Position numbers and translations under genes: made by a program. Shown in pieces: positions 27,801-39,800 of a DNA stretch of 64,000 nt; positions within the stretch are counted from its first letter, which is position 1; each line of letters begins with the position of its first letter. The notes under the pieces are model-generated. The model was not told where the DNA came from and ran no database searches. It saw nothing but the letters and a program-made list of their open reading frames with translations. This DNA is from Struthidea cinerea (Eukaryota; Chordata; Aves; Passeriformes; Corcoracidae), in the NCBI GenBank assembly GCA_013397865.1, contig VZTI01002066.1, positions 1-64,000 on the forward strand, given 5' to 3'.

Positions 27801-30800
27801 CAGGTGGGCCTCTGGACGTTCTGAGCAAACTGCTCAGGAGAATGTTTTACTGATTTCTAAAGTGGAAATACACCACTGATAATGGATTTAAATTTTCTTA
27901 GTGGGTCTGTCCCATTATTAGACAGCTTGGAAAATTTCCACAGACAAATTTTAAACACTTTGGTTTCATTCATGACGGAAAACTGCTTGAAATTATTTGA
28001 TTAAAAGTAAACAAATACTCTCTGTGCCCTACCTGGAGGAATATATTGGCAGGATCCAGAGTAGTTCACCAGCACATTTGTGTGAAATGTCGCATCAAAC
28101 CTTTCATCTGCACTGTAATACAGGATAAACAAAACAGAACAAAACAAGAAAAGAAAAAGCAAGCTGATGTGTGAGTAAAGATGTAACTGTCAACATAAAA
28201 ATAACCTTCTGGCTGAAAGTTCTTCACCCTTCTGGGTGAAGAGTATACCCTTGACCAATATCTCAGTTCCTCGTAGTTGCTGTCGGCCTGCACCTGGGCA
28301 GGCTGCTTGCACGCTGCAATGTCCTCAAAGAAGTGAGACACAGAGTGTTGTATGTCTCGGAACAAAGGCAGAAGGAAAAGTGGAAAAGTGTCACATTAGC
28401 TGTATCCAAAAACTGGACAGTCGGGACAATGAGGCTTTTCTAGGGCACCTGTCAAAATGAGGCAGCTCACTGCATAAATCAAGTTATCTGTTACCTTACC
28501 CAGATATCTGTTGTAACAGCAATGGTGGCCTGATGTGACAATTCTGCAGTCTCCTGAGACAGAGAGGACAAGAGTTTGCTTCTAGCATTGGAAGAAACCA
28601 CTGGAGAGAAGTTATTTTAGGGGCTTGTAGGAGGAGATTCATTGAGACTCCCAGAGCAAAAGGAAAAGAGAATTTCTCTACTATTCCAACAATTCTGAGA
28701 AAACTAAATTATTTAAATTAAATCAGACAAGGACATGATTCTTCATGAAGTGGGTCTGGAGGCTTGTTCCAGAGGGTCTCTTGGGAAGAGATTAACCACA
28801 GAGGGATCGCCTGACTTGCAGAGCCTTTCCTGTAGTGGATATGTGCAGGTCTATATTGCATGACTACACCATCCTTACCCTGTCTGTCAACCAGATGTAA
28901 AAAATTCAGAGTCTCCATTATTCTTCTGATCTGCTTTTTATCCATGTCTGGAGTCTGCAATCCTCAGTATTGTCCTCAACACAAAACAGGGGATGACACT
29001 GAAAAGGCTAAGTCCAGAATGAGTGATAATTATCAAAGACATAAAAGGCAACAAAAAAGGGTTTTATAAATACAAGGGGACAAGGAAAAGACAAAGGATC
29101 AGATCGATCCATCACTTGCTATGGAAAGGAAAAAAAAAACAACCGGGTGAGAGAGCTGCAGCATCCTGCACCCTGTGTGCTTCACTCTTTGCAATTAATT
29201 CTCACACAGTGGCATGAGTCCATGACAGAACAGGGGACGAACAGGTTAAAGAAATGTGGATAAGACAGATTCTACTCAGCAGAAGTGATGAAATTTACTC
29301 TTGAGAACTGAAAGGACTGGCCGAAATACCCTCTGAAGCATTAACAATTATCTGTGAGAGCTCATGGAGAAGAGGGAAGGGCATGGTGATTTCAGGGAGA
29401 TCAAAGAGAATTCTGACTTCCTTTAAAGGTGAAATTATAGACACATCAGCCTAACTTCAAAGAAAATGGGGTGAAACATCTGGCACAGATTTGTGAAGGG
29501 CCAAATGCATCAAATCAATCTATTTCTCTAAGAGGAGGCTGGTGATCAATCTGAATTTCAGCATGTTCTTACAAACTACAGTAATATGGACCAAGCTGTA
29601 TGCCTCCTTTTTAGAGACTGAAAAGGAATAAAGAGACAGTAAGAAGCAAAGCTGAAGTAAAGAAGAACACTTAAACAAGCTAGGTCTCTCTGGGCCTCCT
29701 TTGGATATTTGTAGTGAGGGTTGGGAATGGAAGATGGATCTTGGTGAACTCTGGAAACTAACAAAATGAAATTTATTCTGGGTAATTAGAAAGCATTACC
29801 CTGAAAACTGTCAAAGAAAGACATAACAGGGAAAATCTAGTAAGCCAGCAGAGCTGAACTACAACATCTGGGGTTTGCAATAGATCAAAAAATAAGTCCA
29901 GAATTAAGATATTATTAGAGAAAACCCCAAATCCCCTCCTCCTGGAAAGCATTAAGGAAACAGCTGTCTAGAGAGCTTCCACTTCATTCAGCACTGCAGA
30001 AATGCTGTCTAGAGAGCTAGATTCCTCTCTGGGGAAGGAAAAACAGATTAGAGAGTGTTCAGAGTGGAACAAGAATGATGGAGAGGTTTATAAAATACGT
30101 GATAAGGACAGCGAGAAGAAAATTCATTTGTTTACTTCAATCAGAAACACTATGACAGATATATGACAATAGTTCTCCTACAGATACGGTAATTTTGAAG
30201 AGAATATAGATAATTTTCTCTCTGTGTTCACTGAAGAAAGTTGAAGAAGACATATGCAGAACTATGGCAAGGAAGAGTTGGACTGGCTATGAGAAAAATC
30301 TCTTAGCTGATGCTTGCTTGTTTTTGTTACCCTTTAAGAGTAACAGCCAAATCCATAGAGGGCAAAAGGCCAATAATAACAGTGAAGCACGGCTGATTTT
30401 CAACACCTAGTTCTAGTCTCCTACCGGCCATTTCACACCTTGCTTACCTGTTATACAGAAGAATGTCTGGTACCCAAATCTGGTCAGCAGGAAACCGTAG
30501 GTTCTGCACTCCTGGGTATTCATACTGATCCCAAGACAAGTAAACATCAACCCAGGACTGTGGGCAAACACATACATCAGATTATATGAGCTTGTAAAAG
30601 TCTCCTAAATTCTCTGGAATATTATGGGAACAGAACAGATTTTGCCAATAGCAATAGCAGCAGTATGACAGTAGTTTAACGCTTGGCTTTAAGTATCAAG
30701 AAAGGCTGGCACATATAGAGGAAATAATAGTGTGACTACTGAAGACAGTGTCTCGCTCTTCATCTTGTGGCCTGAACCCAGGCATCCCAAACCTTTCCTG

Positions 30801-33800
30801 GTGGGCTAGCAGAAACACTGGCAGTAGGCATCTCCATGACGTATGCTGATTCTGAGATGAAGTGGTTTTTGAGGTGGTCAGTGGTAGGTGGACCATGGTC
30901 TGAGAGTCCCCGTTGGGTAGAAGTAATTTAATCTGTTACAAAGGTTGGGTGACTCTTTTACTAACCACCATGCTTTGAGAGGTAGGCAAGTGAACTTTAT
31001 ATGCCAAGGGGTTGTTTCTGATCCCATCTCCTCCATCTCAACACAGTTAATTCAAGAAAGGTGCAGGAACAGCTTTTGGGATGAACCTTGTGTCTTACAA
31101 TGAAGCTCAATGGGAGGGCTGCAAGGGAAACCCTTATCAGTGCTGTAACTGAAGAACATCTCGCCAAGGGACAGGACACCCACAGGCTCTGACTTAACAA
31201 TCCTGTAGTCATATAGGTTTGTCTGGGTTAGGTTTTGCAATATAAAAATGCTCATTTCTGCTGCAAATCCCAGCAGGTAGCTGGGGAAGAAACAGCCTGT
31301 TCAGCTGAACATACTAATATGGGATAGTGTTTGGCTGCGAAAGTCAAAGCAGAATTAGTTTAATCATTCAAGTCTCCCACTGTTTTTTCCTTCAAGAACT
31401 GCTTCTTTCCTGAGCACAAGCCCTTGAGGAGATCTGTTTACGCAGCATAAGAAAACTCTGCCTCACCAGAGGCAGCCCGGCAGACCTGATGGGAAACTCC
31501 CTCTCGCAAAGCCCTTAGTGAAGGTCAGTTTTGCTTATACCGCATGAGTAGTGCAGGTGAATCCTCAGCTGTAGCAGTTGCAGAAGAGGGAGGAGGAATG
31601 TTTATGGAAGAGGTTTGTAAAGCACGAGGGAAGGCAATATCCCAGAGAGGTGCCTGGGCGCTGCCAGCAGCAATGCAGCATCAGGCTCTCTGTGGTCCCT
31701 GGACACCCCACCACCCACTATGAGTAGTCTCCACATGGTCCAGTGACCACTTCTGTGTTCAGGGGCAGGTGTCCTGGCTCCCAATTTCATGCAGAGGTGG
31801 GATTTTCCCAGAAGTGGCAAATACAGGTTGCCTGGGTCTTACTGGCTGCCTGGCTCGTTCGTAAGTCCCCATCACTGGTTATGGAGAGGGCCTTCAAGAT
31901 TCTCTCTGTAGCTATGATGGGACTCTAACTCCCTCTTTTTTACTGTTTTTTACATCCACTGGCAAAACAATGCAGTTGGTTTCCTCCAAAGGTCAACAGG
32001 TCTGTCCAAAGGATTAGTGTACTCTCCTGAATTTAATTTTCAATGCTGGAAGGAGCACAAGGGAAATTTTAAAGGACTCAAAATGCCTGCTTGTATTACA
32101 TTATACACAAGCTATAAGACAGCAGTCTTGCTTTTCAGCTAAGAAATCACATTCAGTAGTTTCCAATTAGACAGCTTCTCTACTTTATTGACAGAGGTTA
32201 CTCACCATCTGTAGCCAAGCATTGGTGATCAACACCTGATTCTTCTCATCCTTTGAACAAAAGGAGGAAGGAAAGAAAAGACAGGAGAAAAAGGGATGAA
32301 ACAGTTTGATTAGAGGTAGAAGAGTTTCTGTGTCTTGTAGAGAATCCAGACTCTTGGGGTACATAAACCAAACTCCACGGAGTAGATTTTGAGCTCACTG
32401 GAACACCACTATTTGGCCCAGACAACAGTGACTTTTTTACTATCCTTTAAATCCACAGATCCCCTGTGTTTATCATAACTGATTAACAATAGAAAGGAAA
32501 GTAACAGATGATTTCTGTTATTTTTCTGGGGACAAACTCCTTATCAAGTTTTACCTTCTAGCTACTTGCTCAAAACAAGATGTTTTCCAGTACCACACTG
32601 CGTGTCATAGTCGGAGAGATTTTATGTTTTATTTGCTGCCACTGCAAAGCAATGGTGAAATAATGCCAGAAGTGCTGTTCTTTTGAGTGTCAGTGCTACG
32701 TAACTTAGCTCTGGTTAAAGGAAAGGAAGGACTGGCCTTGGGCAGAAGCTATCACTTGACAAAAAGGACACGAATGCTGCCTGAGAGGGAGCTCACATGG
32801 CACCTGCACAGAGCAGGAGTCTGCAGGTTCAGACCCGCATGCAGAGGCCATGGGGAAGAATCTCTTACTCACAACAGAAACAAGATGCTCTCACCACCCA
32901 GCTGGTGCCCAAGTTCTTTGGGGAGTCACAAGGTGCCCAGTTTTCTGCAGTTACCCTGCAGGTGCAGGACCCTGCACAGTGGGGATGGACAAGCAGGGCT
33001 GTGGAGTTGCTGTGGTGCAGATACACAGGTACACAAACACCACCATAGCCACGCCCTGCACTTCCCAGGAGCTGAGGCTGCGGTACTCAGGGGGACTGGC
33101 TCACTGTATGCCCAGCGGTCCCTGTGTGCGTCCATGCCCCAGGAAGCTTACATGGTTGTCTGCAGTGTTTGGGGTGGGAGACATTGCAATTGCAAGCTGC
33201 TTGGCAGGAATTTAAACCATGCAGAGAGCTCCCTGTACATGCAGGCCCTCTCTGGTCATGTCCTTATTGCAGTACTTACTCTCTAACAAGGCAGAAAAAC
33301 CTAAACTGCCTTATTCACTTTGGAAAAATACCAGTCTGCTCACCTCAAGCTACATTTCTTCTGCCTTTCCACCCCTCCTCCCTTCCTGAGCTACCCTCAC
33401 AGTACATATGCAAAGAAACTACCCCAGAAGTGTCAGGGCAGAGCTGCTCAAAACCAAACTGCAACACCTTACACTAAGCTGCAACACTAGGAGCGTGTGG
33501 TCTTCTGTGAGTCCTCTGGGGTTACTTCTTCTGTGTCCCACGCAGGAACTGCAGACTCCTAGGCTAATGCATGAAGGAGAACTGCCCAGAGAAGTCTCCT
33601 AATTACTGATTCCCCAGCACACCAGACACTGGACGAGTGGTACTTCTGAACTCTTAGCATGAACCTTGTCTGTAGCATGATCTCCTCTCCTTTCATTTGG
33701 GTTGTTGGAGCTCCAGAAATACCACAGCCTAGAAAGGGAGACATCATTGATCTGGAGGATTCCTGATTGTTTCGGCACTGCGGCCAGAGTTAGGCTCTGC

Positions 33801-36800
33801 AGCCAGGCTCCTGTCCCCAGGAAAGGTAAATTTCAGACATGAAACAGGTCTTTGCCATAGTGATTCACAGAAAACTTCTACCACACTACCTCCTCTTGAG
33901 TCCCCTTGAGACCTGACTACACTGCTTCTGCTGCTGTGAGATGCCACACAAAAATCAGATGTGATTTTATATTGTTATACTGTTCATACATTTCCCTTTT
34001 TCCCTCTCTGCTGCTCTAGCAAACGTATGCCTCTCTCTATGCAAACTACAACCCACCTCCAGAGGCCTGGTCCATCTGCACCCCCTTTTGTTCCCTTGGT
34101 TGCTGTGGTTGAAGCAATTTTAAGAAAATCTGCAGAAAAATAAGAGAAGGACTGGACTTGTTGAGACAAGTTTTTTAGATGCTGAAGGATTCAAACACCA
34201 TCTTGAAAAATAAAATCCTAAAGTAAAGAATAACCCCAGAGTTGGTAATTGATAGAGTCATCAGAGCTATCTGTGCCCACTGACCGGGAAATGAAAGCAA
34301 CCCAGCAACACAGGGGCTGTGTCTCAGGGATCCTGAGAGGCCAGCCACCAGCCCATCTCACTGATGCGTTCCTGGCCACCAGTGACTTCTGAGGTGTCCT
34401 GTAGGGCTGGCAAGCATGATGGTCCCTGAATTGCACATCAAATCCTAACAATATTTTGTGTTGTTAGCCAAATAATGCTTTATACTTGTAAGCTGCACAT
34501 GTCCTCCTAACAAAGACTTTCTGTGCACTCTCAAAGGAGCTTGAACACCATCATTAAAAACATGGCCAGCAACAGTCAGCCAGTGCCTTTGCTGTGCAAA
34601 ATTAAGGATTTTCCCCATCTACATTGAAACCTACAGGGAAGGGGAAGGGGACATTCCTCAGTTTGTCGTCTACCTATGTAAACCACAGGGGAATGCATTA
34701 AAGTCCAATGTACATCTGTGAGGCTGTGGGTTTCCAGCATGTGGAGATGCCTTCCATCAGGAGCCTTTCATATGTGGCTCTGAGTTACAAGGAAACTAAT
34801 TTTTATCGGGCACAGTAAGTTTATACTTGACAGCTTGCAAAGGAAGACATCTCGGGCTGACTTCTGTATTTCACAAAACAGTTTGTTGTCCTTACCTGTT
34901 TATTTGTGTGTCAGATACTAATGACCTGGCTAATCAGCTTTGACTCCAAATAATTATTCAGCCAGGTATTTCATGTAGCACTAAATTTATTGTCTTGGGT
35001 CTGCTTTGCCTCCTTTTCACAGGGCTACCATGCTTAGATTTGTTTTGCAGTCAAAGGAAAGCTTATCTTTTTGAGTTCTTAAAAGTTTATCTGGAGAGTA
35101 GCAATGGTCTTCCTTGTCTTGTGTTTAGATAGCAGCAAAAACACAGGGTCTAACCTGGGCTTTGGGCTGCTTATGTGTCTCTTAGCTTGGGTGAAAAAAA
35201 TATCACTTCAGGATGTTTTCCTGGCCGTTCAGAGACTATTCTCATCCTTGCCTTCAGGCTGCTGAGCTCTTAAATGGCATTTGACATTTCGGCAAAACAC
35301 AGAAAATCCTCCCATATGCAGCGCTGGTCAACAGATGCAGCCTGATGGGTCCTTCTCAATGCACGACAGAACAAAATATTTTTCAAACAAGGATCTGAGT
35401 TTGCCAGAAGTGCCTGGTTTGCAGAAGCAGCAAAAGTGACTGTGTTGGTTTTACATGGCCTGGTTTTTGTTAGGGGGGGGCCCACAGAGATGGCTTCTGT
35501 GAGAAGCTGCTGGAAGCTTCCACCATGTCCAGCAGAGCCAGTCTCTGATTGCTCTGAAGATGGACATGCTGCTGGCCAAGGCTGGGCCAATGAGAGAGGC
35601 TGCTAACACCTCTGTGATGACCTATTTATGAAGAAAATCAAAACAGAGTACACACAGTTTTTCTTCTAGTCAGAGAAGAGAAGGAGGTGAGAACATGTAA
35701 GGGAAAACATGGCGACACCAGGGTCAGTGGAGAAGGAGGGGCTGGAGGTGCTCCAGGGCCCAGAGCCGAGATTCCTCTGCAGGCCGTGGTGCAGACCATG
35801 GTGAAGCAGCTGTGGCCCTGCAGCCCATGGGGATCCACGGGGGATGCAGAGATCTGTCTCTTTGTCTGCCTGCCGTGGCTGGCTAGCTCGGGGGTGAGAT
35901 TCTGAGCTAGCACAGCAAAATAGCAGATTTTAGACCACACTTTAAAAGCCGGCTATGCTATCTGTGATTTTCCCTTATCTCTGGCTATCGGATCTCTCTT
36001 TGGTGAGCAGCTGCATCCACGCGGGGTTTAGTTTGGATCCCCCGGGACCCTAGGAACAAAGGAAGGCGAGAACGGAGACGCTGGGGGAGCTGGAGATATT
36101 TATTCGCTCGTCCCCGGCAGCAGTCTGGCTGGGAGCTCTCGTTTCTCCCGGGTCCTGGGGACTGGGGGGCGGGGCTTACAGCAACAGCCAATGGGGAGGG
36201 AGAGAACCCGGGGCCAGCCCAACACCCCTGGCACCGCGGGGGGGAAGGGAGAAACCAATACACATTTGTATAGAGATACCATAAACCGAGGGGAAGGGGA
36301 ACTGGGGTGAACCAATACACATTTGTATAGAGATATCATAAACCGAGGGGGTTTTCCCAGGCGCAGGTCGGTCCCCCCAAACCCTGGGCTGGCAGGTTTG
36401 CCAGGACACCCCAACAGAGATCCACCCGCAGCCCGTGGGGGAGGTGCTCATGCTGGGAGCAGGTGGATGCCTGGAGGGGGCTGTGAGCCAGTGGGAGACC
36501 CGGTGGAGAGAGAGGGCCCTGCTTCCAGGCTGGAGCAGCCTGTCCTTGGAGGACTGCACCCCGTGGAAGAGAGACCCATGCTGCAGCAGTTCTGGGAGGA
36601 CTGCGTGCCTGTGGGAAGGACTCACGTTGCAGCAGTTTTGGGAGGACTGCTGCTCTTAGGGGGGAACTCACATCGCAGTAGGTGTGGCAGGACTGCTGCT
36701 TGTAAGAGTGGACCCACACTGGAGAAGTTCACGGAGAACTGTCTCCCGTGGGAGGGACCCCACGGTCTCACAGGGGAACAACTCCTCTCCCCTGAGAAGT

Positions 36801-39800
36801 GGAAGAAAACCTCGGGTGATGAACTGACCAAACCCCCATGCCCTGTCTCCCTGTGCTGTTGGTGGGAAGGAGGGAGGGGCTGGGGAAAAAAGGTGTTTTA
36901 AGGGCTTATTTTACTTCTCATTATCCTCTTCTGATTCTGTTAGTAATAAATTCGCTTTGCAACTTTAAGTTTAGCCTGTTTTGCCCTTGAAGCGTTTTCT
37001 CACGCTCCTTATGTCAAGTCATGAACCCTTCATTAATTTATTTTTCTCTCCTCTGCCCAGCTGTGGCAGGGGAGGGTGAGTGAGCGACTCTCATGGGTGC
37101 CTGGCGCTGGGCCAGTGTCAAAAGTCATGACACTGACTTTACAGTGGGTAGGCATTTGTCCAGGTGTAGCTCTCTTGCTAAGTCCTTTCTAGACAAGGAC
37201 CCTGAGGAACCAAGGAAAAAGTGCCTGCTGGGGCTGTCGAGGAGATGAGGGCCATGGGAATCTTGAGTCTGAATCCACCCCCTATTAGAGCAAGAGGCAT
37301 TTAAGAGCTGAGGTGTTTATGGAGCTTTCCATCTTTGTAGCTTTGTAGCTTTGCATTCTGTAAGGAAATACTTTGGCCTTTGCAGTGGGCCGGTTGCCTT
37401 GCCTTTCCAGAGCTGCAGAAGAATTACAGCTCCTGCCATCTTTATCAGGACCTATGTGCTGTATGTACCTCTAAAATATCTTGGCACAGAGGGGAATACA
37501 TTTTTCTGTTACACAGACACTCACAAACAACCCGGAGCATGTGTGTGCTTTACTCTGTCTCAGGAGATCACTGGTCACTTAGCTTTGCCTAAGTAAAAGC
37601 TAATTATTGAGCTTGGGAAGTACTGGAGGCACTTCCCTCACTCTGTGTCATTGGTTTATGCAGAGGGGTTTAAAGGTTAGTTGAGAGGATGACTTTCCTC
37701 CCAGGAGAAAACCTGAATAACCTATCACACTGCTTTTTCTGTTCAAGATTCCTGCCTTGGCACTGTCAGCCTTGGCGATGACCTTCCCCCTGCATTGGGC
37801 CGGGTCTCAGCTCCCATCTTTCTGTGCAGCAAAGCACTGAAAGCAGCCCTACAAAGATTCTGGTGAGACTGAAAATGATCAGCTCTCAGAGGTGCCTTTC
37901 CATCACTCCCTTGGCTGTTCTCCTGGTTTGCAGATGTTCAGCTCAGACAAATAATTTTGCTCCTGGTATTTAAAAATGCTGGAAAAGCTGTGGTCACTAG
38001 TGAGTGCAACACTTGTTCTCCAAATCCTTCCTGTATTTATCTGGGTCATTTTCTCCCCCTTCTATCTCCAGCCTGACTCCAGTTAATCCTCTGCCCTGTA
38101 TATCTGCTTATTCCTACAGCCACTTTTGACCCATGGAAAGCGACAGTTTGGTTTGTTCTGGTGCACATGCTGTGACATGTGAATGTCTTAGTTTGGTTTT
38201 CTTTTCTCTGCCCTAAATTCAAAGCTTACAATGTACGTACATCTGTCTGCACTGTGCACCAATGCCTGTCAATTGATTCTCCCTTGCTAGGTCAACATCT
38301 AAGTGAAATATAACTGCCCTTAGCCACATAATTACCTGGGTCATATCACCTGGACAAAAAAACCCAAAGTCCTTCCTGGTTCAGCAGTCACATCATATGA
38401 TTACATGCCATCTCTGTAGCAAGGCATTTATTACCAGGTGACCGGCAGGAGTCATTAATTCTTGCCCTCTCACAGAGCCACAGAACTGGGAGTTGAATCA
38501 ACCACCAAATTATTTCAAGACGATGGTCAGAAAAGTCCCAAATTGAACAGGTAACTCTCAGAAGTCATGTGTGACTACTTTGGTACTACTTTGGTTAATT
38601 TTTAAATTTTTTTTCCCCACTGTTTTTTGTACCTGAAGATCTGAAGACGAGGAGGGAAACAGTCAAGTAACACAAAGACATTGACATGGAGACTTGGAAA
38701 GTTGTGTTAGCAGAGACACTGATCTTTGAGTGGGGTCTTATTCAAAATATCCAACGGAATTGACCAAGCTTTCAAATGCTTGTATTCTCAGTCTATGACT
38801 GTACAGGCACTCCTTTCCATTGCTGAACCACCAATCTGTCCACAATCTTCAGCTGATTATCTAAAACTCAGCTCAAATGCATTGAATGGTTGAAGGCTCA
38901 CAGAACCCGTAATTTTGAGGAGTGCCCAGGCTGCCTTGGCAACATTCAGGTAAGTATCGCTGGACAACCTTTGTATTTCAGGGGTCTCGTTAATAAACTG
39001 GAATATACCTTGTCATGGTAACATCAACTACGTAGGAATACCTAAAGTTTAAGTACTTCATCTCAATCCCTTTAACAAAGCACCCTCAGGAAGAAGACGG
39101 AAATCAGACAGGAGGGCCCAGAGTCAAGGTGAAAGACTGGGGAGAAATACAAAAATACAAAGGAATAACAAAAGAACAAACACCTGCTGAGTATTTTGTT
39201 TCCCATCAGGACAAGGATACATCTAGACAAGTGCTCATAGCTGAACACCTTTGTTGCTCAGGATTTTCTCCTATGAATGGTTGGAGGTGATGTCTCGTAA
39301 GTGTTTTTCACCTAGGGTTGAATCACACTCCCATCTGATGCCCCTGGCTTCTCCTGGAGGTCATGCCTTTCTTGGCCCCCCCCTATCCTGCAGAGGTATG
39401 TGTTCTTTCACTGTGAGCAAGCAGTGCAATCTGCCTTTGGTCTTTCTACTGTGCAGCAGCTACTACAAAGGCAGTGTAGTAGCCTGTGTAGGCTGTGTGG
39501 TCCCCCTGTCTGTAACCACCTGCATTCTTCTCTCCCCAGAAGAGCAGTCTGGGGGAGTGCCATTGCATCTGCATCTGCTGCTTTCAGCAGTGTCTACTCA
39601 CTTGCTTTTGAGACAGGAACTTTACATATTGTAGGTTTTGGCCGCTGTCAGATCACACTCCTCCCCCTGCAAGCCCCTGAGACAGGAGCAGTCACTTCTG
39701 GTGAGAGTGGAGAGTTCAAGAGAACCTTGCACTGCGAGGAGCACAGCATTGAAACAGGGACTGTGCCAGAGAAGCCTGAACACAGGGGTGCCAACCATAT

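Larger units (their letters stand above)
35441..37132 (+). mobile_element. Avian ERV solo LTR, interrupted by a second LTR
   Basis: It starts TGTGTTGGTTTTACATGGCC and continues with GAGATGGCTTCTGTGAGAAG, GGTGCTCCAGGGCC, tandem GAGGACTGC units and GGAGAAGTTCACGGAGAACT. An AATAAA lies at 36945-36950, then TTTAGCCTGTTTTGCCCTTG and TGGGTGCCTGGCGCTGGGCC, ending near GTCATGACA. This order matches a widespread avian ERVL-type LTR recalled from many bird genomes. Flanks gtgac (left) and ctgac (right) differ at one base, fitting a 5-bp target duplication. Without the insert at 35855-36422 it is about 1.12 kb. Confidence 0.82.

Noticed and set aside
32687..33286. 199-codon plus-strand open frame, the longest outside CHRNA8 apart from repeats
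   Set aside because: No recognisable domain; overlapping long frames in the same stretch reflect its GC-rich composition; no convincing splice context.
36323..36901. 192-codon plus-strand open frame
   Set aside because: It starts inside the nested LTR and runs through the tandem units of the host LTR; low-complexity repeat translation with no retroviral domain.
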